A stretch of DNA of 64,000 nucleotides from Porphyrobacter sp. TH134. Lineage in GTDB: Bacteria; Pseudomonadota; Alphaproteobacteria; Sphingomonadales; Sphingomonadaceae. The stretch covers positions 62,001 through 126,000 of the forward strand of contig NZ_PKRO01000005.1 in NCBI RefSeq assembly GCF_002855495.1, in the 5' to 3' direction. Below, in pieces: positions 1 to 7,489 of this stretch. Below the pieces are notes generated by a model. The model searched no databases. It was given only the letters and a program-made list of their open reading frames with translations, and had not been told where the DNA came from. A program made the position numbers and the translations under genes. Within the stretch, counting starts at the first letter, position 1, and every line of letters starts with the position of its first letter.

Positions 1-76
1 TTAGCAGAGGAGGGCAGGCTTGCAAGCGCCGCACATGCGAATGAAACGCAACAGCCGGTGCAGTCGACGCAGGGCA

Positions 77-103
77 CAAAAAAGCCCGCCGAAGGGGCGG
101 GCT
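77..103 (-). terminator. Intrinsic terminator downstream of tRNA-Val
   Basis: On the minus strand an 8-bp G/C stem (AGCCCGCC paired with GGCGGGCT) closes a short loop and is followed by a run of T, formed by the A run at 77-83. It lies just 3' of the minus-strand tRNA-Val and probably ends that transcript. Nothing recognisable was seen between position 1 and this hairpin. Confidence 0.8.
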
Positions 104-119
104 GTCTTGGATCACACGA

Positions 120-194
120 TGGTGGGCGTAGCAAGGATTGAACTTGCGACCCCTACGATGTCAACATAGTGCTCTACCACTGAGCTATACGCCC
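120..194 (-). tRNA. tRNA-Val (anticodon GAC)
   Basis: Read on the minus strand, the 75-nt segment folds as a full cloverleaf. The acceptor stem GGGCGTA pairs with TACGCCC. A D-arm with AGCTCAGTGGTAGAGC follows, then an anticodon loop TTGACAT on a 5-bp CTATG/CGTAG stem, and a T-arm with GTTCAATCC. The 3' CCA is encoded. Anticodon GAC reads GUC/GUU valine codons. It lies downstream of cpdR on the same strand, with an intrinsic terminator after it. Confidence 0.95.
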
Positions 195-274
195 GCACCA
201 TCGGATCGGCCCCAATGCGGGGCGGAGGCGGCCCTTAACGCAAGCCCTGCAAGGGTGCAAGCGATTCGGGCACA

Positions 275-664
275 CTAACCCCTGAGAGCGTCCGCTTCTT
301 CAAAGACGCGTTCCACTTCCAGCACCAGATCGCGCAGGTGGAACGGTTTGGACAAGACCTTGGCGGCAGGCTGTTCGCGGCTGGCGCGCAGCGACACGGC
401 GGCAAAGCCGGTGATGAACATCACCTTCGTGCGCGGGGAGATTTCGGCGCAGCGCTGAGCCAGCTCGATCCCGTCCATTTCGGGCATGACGATATCGGAC
501 AACAGCAGATCATAGTCGCCCGTCTCCAGCAGTGGCACGGCCTCGGTACCGCGATCCACCGCGCTGACGAAGTAACCGGCGTTGGTCAGCGCCCGTTCGA
601 GATAGGCGCGCATGGCGTCCTCGTCCTCGGCGAGCAGAATGCGGGGTGTGCGTGTCACTGTCAT
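275..664 (-). CDS. cpdR: CpdR, single-domain response regulator
   Basis: A 129-residue receiver domain with no output domain. The acidic pocket is E13-D14, the phospho-acceptor is D57 in LLLSDIVMPEMDGIEL, the switch threonine is T85 in MFITGFAAV, and the conserved lysine is K106 in KVLSKPFHL. The FITGFAAV and VLSKPFHLR segments match my memory of Caulobacter CpdR. In that system CpdR receives phosphate from CckA-ChpT, and its unphosphorylated form primes ClpXP for degradation of CtrA and other cell-cycle substrates. The divergent neighbour encodes an N-formylglutamate amidohydrolase, an adjacency I associate with cpdR in alphaproteobacteria. The start is the only ATG before the receiver fold. 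Confidence 0.88.
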   Translation of the reverse strand: MTVTRTPRILLAEDEDAMRAYLERALTNAGYFVSAVDRGTEAVPLLETGDYDLLLSDIVMPEMDGIELAQRCAEISPRTKVMFITGFAAVSLRASREQPAAKVLSKPFHLRDLVLEVERVFEEADALRG

Positions 665-855
665 ACAAGGCGGGTTAGCAGACCGGGCTTAAGAAATCTT
701 TGTGCATGCGGCCAATTGCATCCGGTGCGGCGCAGATTGCAGCAGCGGGGGAAGCATGAGGCTTTGACAGGCTGGGGCAAACACGCCAGCAAGCTGGCAG
801 CATGTCATCCTTTTCACGCCCATTCCGGCATGGACCATCCCCCGCGCGCCGCGCT

Positions 856-1779
856 GTGAGTGGTGGCTCGGTCCCGGGGCTTGGCGATGCGCCAGCCTAC
901 ACCATGACCATGCCGCCGCGACTTCATCTGCCCGTGCTGATCGCTGTGCCGCATGCCGGGCGGGCTTATCCCGCAGCGGTGACGGCACGGATGCGGGAGC
1001 CAGCGCACGCGCAGCTCCGGCTTGAAGATCGCCACGCTGATCGCCTGGGCGTGCAAGTCGCGCGCGAGACGGGGGCGGCGCTGCTGGTTGCCCATGCACC
1101 GCGCGCCCTGCTCGATCTGAACCGCGCCGAAGATGATGTTGACTGGGACATGATCGAAGGCGGGCGGCCGCATGATGTTATCCCGCCAGAACCCGGCCAG
1201 CGCAGCAATGCGCGTGCGCGCAGCGGTCTTGGGCTGGTGCCGCGCCGCTTGCCGGGCTCCGGCGAAATCTGGCGTGGACGGCTCGCCCCTTCAGAGCTGG
1301 CCGCCCGGATCGAAGGGATCCACCGCGCCTATCACACCGCTTTGGCGCGAACGCTGGCGCAGATCCGCAAGCAGTGGGGCGCGGCTTTGCTGATCGATTT
1401 GCACTCCATGCCGCCCCTGCGCGCGGGCGATGGAGAGGTGCGCGCGCCCGTGGTGGTGCTGGGCGACCGGTTTGGCGCATCGTGCAACAACCTTCTGATT
1501 GGCCGCGCGCTCGGGCATCTGGAACAATGCAGAATCCCGGCCGCGCATAATCAGCCCTATTCGGGCGGTTATGTGCTTGACCGCCACGGCGACCCGAATG
1601 GCGGAGTGCATGCCATGCAGATCGAGGTGTGCCGCGGCACCTATCTTGATCGCCATTTGGCAGAACCGGGGGCGGGGCTACCCGCTATTGCGGCCATGCT
1701 GACCGGGCTGGTGCGTGAACTTGGCGCCGAGGCTGCCTTGCTGGGCGGCGGCGAAGACCAGCGTCAGGCGGCTGAATAG
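856..1779 (+). CDS. N-formylglutamate amidohydrolase family protein
   Basis: FGase-family hydrolase, which removes formate from N-formyl-L-glutamate in the last step of one histidine-degradation route. No other hut gene is nearby, so the substrate may differ. Visible family motifs are VPHAGRAYP near residues 31-39, LEDRHADRLG, LLDLNRAEDD, ALLIDLHSMPP and HNQPYSGGYV. The latter contain the His/Asp/Glu residues expected for a metal-dependent amidohydrolase. The start is uncertain. A longer frame opens at an ATG at 802, a GTG at 856 gives 307 residues, and an ATG at 904 is also possible. None has a clear Shine-Dalgarno. GTG 856 was chosen because the longer N-terminus looks unlike the family. 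It is divergent from cpdR. Confidence 0.8.
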   Translation: MSGGSVPGLGDAPAYTMTMPPRLHLPVLIAVPHAGRAYPAAVTARMREPAHAQLRLEDRHADRLGVQVARETGAALLVAHAPRALLDLNRAEDDVDWDMIEGGRPHDVIPPEPGQRSNARARSGLGLVPRRLPGSGEIWRGRLAPSELAARIEGIHRAYHTALARTLAQIRKQWGAALLIDLHSMPPLRAGDGEVRAPVVVLGDRFGASCNNLLIGRALGHLEQCRIPAAHNQPYSGGYVLDRHGDPNGGVHAMQIEVCRGTYLDRHLAEPGAGLPAIAAMLTGLVRELGAEAALLGGGEDQRQAAE

Positions 1780-1799
1780 CTGGCGATCAATGCAAAGCG

Positions 1800-1829
1800 G
1801 GCGGGCGGATCACAATCCATCCGCCCGCC
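1800..1829. terminator. Inverted repeat between convergent genes
   Basis: A perfect 11-bp inverted repeat (GGCGGGCGGAT with ATCCGCCCGCC) has an 8-nt loop. It sits between the convergent ends of the amidohydrolase and the SapC-like gene. It has no T tract on either side, so it is a plausible but imperfect bidirectional terminator. Confidence 0.5.
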
Positions 1830-1874
1830 AAAGCTTCATGCAGGGCCGGGGCCTCGGGCCCCAGCCAATTCCTC

Positions 1875-2669
1875 TCAGTTCAGCGCCGCAGCAGGCGCGC
1901 CTTCTGCGGTCATCGGCACCTTGCCCTGCGCGAGCTGACGCTCGAACAAGGTGCGCATCAGATTGAGCGAGAACAGGTGCGCATGGATCAGCATCAACAG
2001 ACCGTTCTTCGACAGGGTCTCGACAGTCGCTGTCGGCAGTTCGCGCAGCTTGTTTTCGTCTACCATGCGGAAACCGCGGTAGATGAACGGCTTGTCGGGC
2101 ATGTCATTGCGGGTAATCGCAATTTCGCCGTCCATCAGAATATCAAGCTTGGCCAGCTCTTCCATGAACAGCTTGGTGCGCTGGCCCGCTTCTTCAAAGC
2201 GGCGACAGAAATCGAGCACACCATTGGTATATTCGGTCGGCTTGCCGTCGGCTTCGAACAGAACAAGGCCTTCGTCCATCTTGCCGAGCAGATTGGCGGT
2301 CGGATCGAAGCACAGCGACATATCGTCACTGCCCTGCTGCAACTTGGCAAGGATGAAGGGATAGCGCCGCGCGTAAGCGGGAATGTAGATCGGTTCGTTG
2401 ATCTTCATGTCATCGCCAACGAAGGTGTTTACCCCTTCGTTCAGCCCGAACAGGGCGATCGGCAGCGGGTTTTCGCCGGCGGTGAACACGATCGGGAAAT
2501 TGCGCTGCGCATCCACGAATTCGTCTGAGGTCAGCGGGATTGCATGGGTCGCGGCGAGGTAGGCCGCGCTTTCGAGCGAACCGGCTTTCCAATCCGCGTG
2601 GTCGCGGCTGTTAAGCGGCAGAAGGTCCTTGTAGAACAGCGGAAGTTGCGGTTGCGGCGCGCTGGCCAT
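1875..2669 (-). CDS. SapC-family protein
   Basis: A 264-residue protein resembling the SapC family (Pfam SapC), soluble proteins of unknown function in proteobacteria often annotated as peptide transport components without strong evidence. Visible features are an N-terminal LPLFYKDLLPLNSRDHADW block, then FPIVFTAGENPLPIALFGL and a YIPAYARRYPF segment, typical of this family. No signal peptide or membrane segment is seen. The frame stays open upstream to 2771, but the start is set at the ATG at 2669, where family-like sequence begins (MASAPQPQLPLF). It is transcribed in the same direction as the upstream FAD dehydrogenase, about 110 nt away. Confidence 0.78.
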   Translation of the reverse strand: MASAPQPQLPLFYKDLLPLNSRDHADWKAGSLESAAYLAATHAIPLTSDEFVDAQRNFPIVFTAGENPLPIALFGLNEGVNTFVGDDMKINEPIYIPAYARRYPFILAKLQQGSDDMSLCFDPTANLLGKMDEGLVLFEADGKPTEYTNGVLDFCRRFEEAGQRTKLFMEELAKLDILMDGEIAITRNDMPDKPFIYRGFRMVDENKLRELPTATVETLSKNGLLMLIHAHLFSLNLMRTLFERQLAQGKVPMTAEGAPAAALN

Positions 2670-2781
2670 GACGAAGTCTCCGAAATAGCGGTAGTGAATG
2701 ATCCCCTCAGCGGAAGAACCGGGTGCTCCGCCGAAAGCGCGGCCCTTAAGGCCTTGCAGTCGCGCACGCAAGCCGCGCGGG

Positions 2782-4251
2782 TCAGTGGGGCGGCAAGGCG
2801 GGCAGCAGTTTCCCCGGATTGAGCAGGCCTTGCGGATCGAGCGCCTGTTTGACCCGCGCCATCACGTCCAGCGCGACCGGATCGTGCAGGCGGGCGAGTT
2901 CATCAACCTTCATCTGGCCAATCCCGTGCTCCGCGCTGATCGATCCGCCCCATTGGGTGACGAGATCATACACCCGCGCGCTGACGATTTTGCCTTCGCT
3001 ATCTTCCCACTCACCGCGCACCGCACCGGCAGGTGCCAGAACGTGAAAGTGAACATTGCCATCGCCCAGATGTCCGAAAGCAACGGCACAGGTGCCTGGG
3101 AAGCTTGCTTCCAGTTCCGGCACCGCAGCCAGAATGAACTCCGGCATCCGCTCGACCGGTACCGAAATGTCATGCTGCATCGCCGGGCCAAGCGCGCGTT
3201 CGGCAGCGGAAATACCATCGCGCAAAGCCCAGAAGGCATCGGCCTGCGTATCGTTGGCGGCGACGACCGCATCGGCAATCAGGCCATCGTCCAGCGCTGC
3301 CGCAAGCCCGGCTGCCATCAGTTCGGACAAAGCCGCGCTATCAGCGGTGGGCGAGGCACACTCGATCAACGCATTCCATGCATGGCGCTCGCCCAGCGGC
3401 GCGCGCGCAGTGGGCTGATGGGCCAGCACGCTGTCGAGGCAGTGAGCGGGCACGACTTCAAAACCTTCCAGCGCATCGCCCAGCGCCCGTTCCAGCTGGC
3501 GCAGCAGCGTGCGGGCCTCGATGATGCCGCCAAGCCCCACCCATGCTGTTGCCCGACCTACCGCAGCCGGCAATAGTCGGAGCGTTGCCGCGGTCACGAT
3601 CCCCAGCGTGCCTTCCGACCCGATTAGCAATTGCTTCAGATCGAACCCGCGATTGTCCTTCTTGAGCGGGGTCATAAGATCGAGCATGCTGCCATCTGCC
3701 AGCACTGCCTCCAGCCCCAGAACCTGCGCGCGCATGGTGCCGTGGCGCAGCACCTGCGTGCCGCCGGCATTGGTGGCGATCAGCCCCCCGATGGTCGCCG
3801 AACCCTTGCCGCCCAGCGTCAGCGGAAAGCGCAGCTGCGCGCTTTCGGCCGCATCGTGCAGCGTCTGGAGGATCACGCCCGCCTCGCACACCGCCTGACC
3901 GGCGCCGGGGTCAAGGTTGCGGATCCGGTCCATGCGGCGCAGCGAGACAATGATTGCAGTGCCGCTGTCATCAGGGGTTGCGCCGCCCGCCATGCCGCTG
4001 TTGCCGCCTTGCGGGACAATCGGGATGGCGTGGGCTGCACACAGTCTGACCAGCGCCGCCAGCTCTGCCGTGGACGCGGGCGAGGCGAGGGCCAGTGCCC
4101 GCCCGGTGTAACGACCCCGCCAATCGGTCAGCCAAGCGTCCATCCGATCAGGATCGGTGGTCAGCCCGCGGGGGCCAAGCAGGGCTTCGGCTTCAGTCAG
4201 AAAATCGGCGTTTGGCAAACCGTATGCGGGGGGCGGGGCAGTGTGTGTCAT
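2782..4251 (-). CDS. FAD-binding oxidoreductase, D-2-hydroxyacid dehydrogenase type
   Basis: 489 residues in the GlcD / D-lactate / D-2-hydroxyglutarate dehydrogenase family of VAO-type flavoproteins. The FAD domain shows PQGGNSGMAGG at 80-90, TNAGGTQVLRHG near 160-171 and GSEGTLGIVT at 211-220. The C-terminal substrate domain shows HLGDGNVHFH at 394-403 and EHGIGQMK at 441-448, which in this family hold metal- and substrate-binding His/Glu residues. It likely oxidises a D-2-hydroxyacid to the 2-oxoacid. D-2-hydroxyglutarate is a good candidate, but lactate or glycolate cannot be excluded from sequence alone. It has no partner GlcE/GlcF genes nearby, which favours the stand-alone type. Confidence 0.85.
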   Translation of the reverse strand: MTHTAPPPAYGLPNADFLTEAEALLGPRGLTTDPDRMDAWLTDWRGRYTGRALALASPASTAELAALVRLCAAHAIPIVPQGGNSGMAGGATPDDSGTAIIVSLRRMDRIRNLDPGAGQAVCEAGVILQTLHDAAESAQLRFPLTLGGKGSATIGGLIATNAGGTQVLRHGTMRAQVLGLEAVLADGSMLDLMTPLKKDNRGFDLKQLLIGSEGTLGIVTAATLRLLPAAVGRATAWVGLGGIIEARTLLRQLERALGDALEGFEVVPAHCLDSVLAHQPTARAPLGERHAWNALIECASPTADSAALSELMAAGLAAALDDGLIADAVVAANDTQADAFWALRDGISAAERALGPAMQHDISVPVERMPEFILAAVPELEASFPGTCAVAFGHLGDGNVHFHVLAPAGAVRGEWEDSEGKIVSARVYDLVTQWGGSISAEHGIGQMKVDELARLHDPVALDVMARVKQALDPQGLLNPGKLLPALPPH

Positions 4252-4426
4252 TGTGGCCTACTTGCCACACTCGGCTATGAAATTGCTACCGCTTTTGCAG
4301 CATCATGGGCGCCAGTTAAGGCATGGTTCAATTGCGGCTGCTAGGCCCGCGTGGTGCTTTTCGGGGACGGCATGGTTTGCAGTCCTGCCGATCCCGCCCT
4401 GCTCTGAGGAGAGATCACCCGCGTTC

Positions 4427-4993
4427 ATGGACAGCCTGTTCGCCCTTGCAGCGCCTTTGGCACTGTTGCTGCCCCTCGTGGCAGAAGCGGCTGACATGCC
4501 GGGCGAGAGTGCGTCTGGCGGGCTGTGCGATGCGGGCCCCATGGCACCTCGCGCGGACAGCCCGGCGCTGGTCAACCCGCTGTCGGCACTGCGCCAATCG
4601 GCAATTGTGCATCAGGTGCGGATTGAACAGCGCGTGGTTGTGCGCATCGCTCCGCAGCCGCTGGCCGCGCGCCAAAGCCTGCTGGCAGAATTGCCGCGGC
4701 GGGCCGACACCGCCCGGTTCGAGGAACAGGGCAAAGAGAAATGCGTGCCTTTGTCCGGCATCGCCGGCGTGCAGACCGGTAGTGGCAACCGCCTCGTGCT
4801 GTTCCTGCGTGATCGGCGGATGATTGCGGTCAATCTCGAAAAATCGTGCCGTGCCCGCGATTTCTATTCGGGCTTTTATGTCGAGAAAAGCAAGGACGGG
4901 CGTCTGTGTGTCGACCGCGACCGCCTGCAATCGCGCACGGGGGCTCGCTGCGAAGTCGACACCATGCGCCGGCTGGTCGAAGTGCAGGATTGA
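4427..4993 (+). CDS. Predicted secreted protein of unknown function
   Basis: 188 residues starting at an ATG preceded by GAGGAGAG, a good ribosome binding site about 15 nt upstream. The first 20 or so residues (MDSLFALAAPLALLLPLVAEA) look like a Sec signal peptide ending near AEA. The rest is basic and has four cysteines that could form disulfides (CDAG, EKCVP, EKSCRARD, LCVDRDR/ARCEVD region). No domain was recognised. It lies alone between the divergent FAD dehydrogenase and the DEAD-box helicase. An upstream open frame from 4157 exists but lacks any coding signature. Confidence 0.7.
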   Translation: MDSLFALAAPLALLLPLVAEAADMPGESASGGLCDAGPMAPRADSPALVNPLSALRQSAIVHQVRIEQRVVVRIAPQPLAARQSLLAELPRRADTARFEEQGKEKCVPLSGIAGVQTGSGNRLVLFLRDRRMIAVNLEKSCRARDFYSGFYVEKSKDGRLCVDRDRLQSRTGARCEVDTMRRLVEVQD

Positions 4994-5136
4994 TCGATTG
5001 CGTCGCTCGCCTGCGATTTCTTGACTTTTGTACCCATTTGCAGGAAAGGCCCACCAGCCCGAAGCCGCGCCTGCCGCGAGCGGGGCGATAATCCCGGCAG
5101 CAACCCTGCCCGCAATTTTCGGACACCACACACCGC

Positions 5137-6573
5137 ATGACCTTCGCCGATCTCGGCCTTTCGCCCGAATTGCTTAAAGCCGTGGAAGAAGCGGGCTATA
5201 CGACGCCAACTGCGATCCAGGCCCAGGCGATCCCCACCGTGCTGATGATGCGTGATCTGATCGGCATCGCCCAGACCGGCACCGGCAAGACGGCAAGCTT
5301 CGTGCTCCCGATGATCGATGTGATGGCCTCGGGCCGCCGCCGTGCGTTGATGCCGCGCTCGCTGATCCTAGAACCGACCCGCGAACTGGCCGCTCAGGTC
5401 GCCGAAAATTTCGAGAAATACGGCAAGAACCACGATCTCAAGATGGCGCTGCTCATTGGCGGCGTGCAGATGGGCGACCAGTTGAAGGCGCTGTCTGACG
5501 GCGTCGACGTGCTGATCGCGACGCCGGGCCGGTTGATGGACCTGTTCGAGCGCGGCAAGATCATGCTCAACGGCTGCGAGCTGCTGGTGATCGACGAGGC
5601 CGACCGGATGCTCGACATGGGCTTCATCCCCGACATCGAATTCATCTGCTCCAAACTGCCCGAAACCCGCCAGACCATGCTGTTTTCGGCCACAATGCCG
5701 CCGCCGATCGAGAAGCTGTCGAAGAAATTCCTGACCAACCCCAAGCGGATCGAAGTCAGCCGGGCGGCGTCCACCAATGCCGACATCACGGCTTTCAAGG
5801 TGCCGGTAAAGTCGCGCGCGAAGAAGGACACCCTGCGCTGGTTCCTCGAAAATGATCTGGTTGAAACCGCGATCATTTTTGCCAACCGCAAGACGACTGT
5901 GCGCGAACTCAACCAGACTTTGACCCGCTCTGGTTTCCGCTCGTCGGAGATCCACGGGGACATGGACCAGTCGAGCCGGATCAAGGAACTTGACCGCTTC
6001 AAGGCCGGTGAAGTCAATATTCTGGTCGCCTCGGACGTTGCCGCGCGCGGGCTGGATATCAAGGGCGTCAGCCATGTGTTCAACTACGATACGCCGTGGC
6101 ACCCCGATGATTACGTCCACCGGATCGGCCGTACAGGCCGCGCCGGGGCCAAGGGCCGGGCCTTCACTTTCGTCTCGGAAGAAGACGCCGAAGCGATCAG
6201 CAATGTCGAAAAGCTGACCGGCAGCGCCATCAAGGTGTTCGGCAAGGACGACGTTCGCGTTGACCTGACTGAAGTTATCGCGAGGGCGGAAGCGGCCAAG
6301 GCCGAAGCGCCGCGCGAAGATGACCACGCAGAACGCCCGGAGCGCAAACCCCGCCGCGCCCGCGAAGAGCGCGAGCCCCGTGACGCACAGGAACCGCGCG
6401 CCGAGCGCAAACCGCGCCGCGATACTGAAGACCGCAGCGAACCGCGCGCTGCCCGGCACGAGCGCAAACCCGACGCCAAGCCCCGCCGCCGGTTTGCCGA
6501 AGACGACGAGCCCGTGCCAGCGGGCGAATGGAACGGGCCGCGTCCGAGCTTCCTCGATATCGGCTTTGGTTGA
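5137..6573 (+). CDS. DEAD-box ATP-dependent RNA helicase (RhlE-like)
   Basis: 478 residues with all helicase motifs in order. The Q motif (TPTAIQ) is near 23-28, Walker A AQTGTGKT at 45-52, TRELAAQ near 81-87, DEAD at 153-156, SAT at 184-186, and HRIGRTGRAG at 329-338. It unwinds short RNA duplexes in ribosome assembly or mRNA turnover, like RhlE/SrmB-type enzymes. From about residue 385 the tail is low complexity and highly charged, with ERKPRR-like units repeated at least three times, probably a disordered RNA-binding extension. The tail ends in a conserved-looking RPSFLDIGFG. No obvious Shine-Dalgarno precedes the ATG. Confidence 0.93.
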   Translation: MTFADLGLSPELLKAVEEAGYTTPTAIQAQAIPTVLMMRDLIGIAQTGTGKTASFVLPMIDVMASGRRRALMPRSLILEPTRELAAQVAENFEKYGKNHDLKMALLIGGVQMGDQLKALSDGVDVLIATPGRLMDLFERGKIMLNGCELLVIDEADRMLDMGFIPDIEFICSKLPETRQTMLFSATMPPPIEKLSKKFLTNPKRIEVSRAASTNADITAFKVPVKSRAKKDTLRWFLENDLVETAIIFANRKTTVRELNQTLTRSGFRSSEIHGDMDQSSRIKELDRFKAGEVNILVASDVAARGLDIKGVSHVFNYDTPWHPDDYVHRIGRTGRAGAKGRAFTFVSEEDAEAISNVEKLTGSAIKVFGKDDVRVDLTEVIARAEAAKAEAPREDDHAERPERKPRRAREEREPRDAQEPRAERKPRRDTEDRSEPRAARHERKPDAKPRRRFAEDDEPVPAGEWNGPRPSFLDIGFG

Positions 6574-6634
6574 AATCACGAAGGTACGTATTTAGCCGGG
6601 TTTAACGCTTTTTTCGCAGGTCTGCCTCTAGGCC

Positions 6635-7465
6635 TTGCGGGTGTTTGTTACCGCTCTTGACGCCTTGCGCACCGAATTTGCCGAGCTTCTGCCGATTGCC
6701 TTGCTGTTTGCCGCCGTCGCGGCCGTGACCAAGCGTGATGCGCTGCTTGCCGGACTGAAACGGGCCCGGCCAGAGATAGCGACCAATCTTGCGTTGCTCA
6801 TCGTCAACACAGTCGTGCTTGTGCCGCTGGTGGCAGTGCCGGTGGTGGCGGCGACCGAGCTAATTCCGCGGTCCGGTGCTTTGGTGGCTTTTTGGGAGAG
6901 TATGCCGGCAGCGCTCGCTGTGCTGGCTGCGATCCTGCTGATCGACCTTGTCGCCTATTGGCGTCACCGTTTCGAACATGCGCGTGCCTTGTGGCCAATC
7001 CATGCCACCCATCACGCCGATGAGGCGATGAACTGGCTCAGCCTGCGCCGCAAGCATCCACTGGGCGAGGCGCTCAGCATCATCTTTGATGGTTTGCTCG
7101 TCATTGCCATCGGCTTGCCGTTCTGGGCGATCATGGCAGCTTTTGTGCTGCGGTCGTGGTGGGGCTATTTTGTCCACGCCGATGTGCCTTGGACGCTGGG
7201 TCCGGTTGGGAGGGTGTTGATCTCGCCCGCCGCGCACCGGCTGCACCACATCCGCGATGAGCGATTGATGGGTTATAACTTCGGCAACACCGTGACGCTG
7301 TGGGACAAGCTGTTCGGCACCTATCGTGACCCGGCGCCCTATCTCAATTGCGAAACCGGCATTGCCGAAGGCACGCGTGACTTGCTGGGCGAATTGGCTC
7401 GCCCGTTTGAAGCGCGCTACCGGCGGGCGCCGGATGCGGAAGTGGCCGAACAGCCGGCCAGCTGA
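6635..7465 (+). CDS. Sterol desaturase / fatty acid hydroxylase family membrane protein
   Basis: 276 residues with several hydrophobic segments and the histidine clusters of the fatty acid hydroxylase superfamily. These are HRFEH near residue 110, HATHH about 12 residues later, and RLHHIRDE near 204, which would bind a di-iron centre at the membrane face. It probably hydroxylates or desaturates a lipid or carotenoid-type substrate, but the substrate is not readable. The frame opens with TTG at 6635, and a GTG two codons later is an equally possible start. No Shine-Dalgarno separates them. It converges with uvrD. Confidence 0.82.
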   Translation: MRVFVTALDALRTEFAELLPIALLFAAVAAVTKRDALLAGLKRARPEIATNLALLIVNTVVLVPLVAVPVVAATELIPRSGALVAFWESMPAALAVLAAILLIDLVAYWRHRFEHARALWPIHATHHADEAMNWLSLRRKHPLGEALSIIFDGLLVIAIGLPFWAIMAAFVLRSWWGYFVHADVPWTLGPVGRVLISPAAHRLHHIRDERLMGYNFGNTVTLWDKLFGTYRDPAPYLNCETGIAEGTRDLLGELARPFEARYRRAPDAEVAEQPAS

Positions 7466-7489
7466 CACACGCTGCAAAACGGCGCCGCG

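Noticed and set aside
4157-4426. Upstream extension of the secreted protein frame
   Set aside because: The signal peptide begins at the ATG at 4427 with a good ribosome binding site; the upstream part overlaps the start of the divergent FAD dehydrogenase.
5368-6579. Open frame of 403 codons antisense to the DEAD-box helicase
   Set aside because: All helicase motifs are intact on the plus strand; the minus-strand frame shows no domain.
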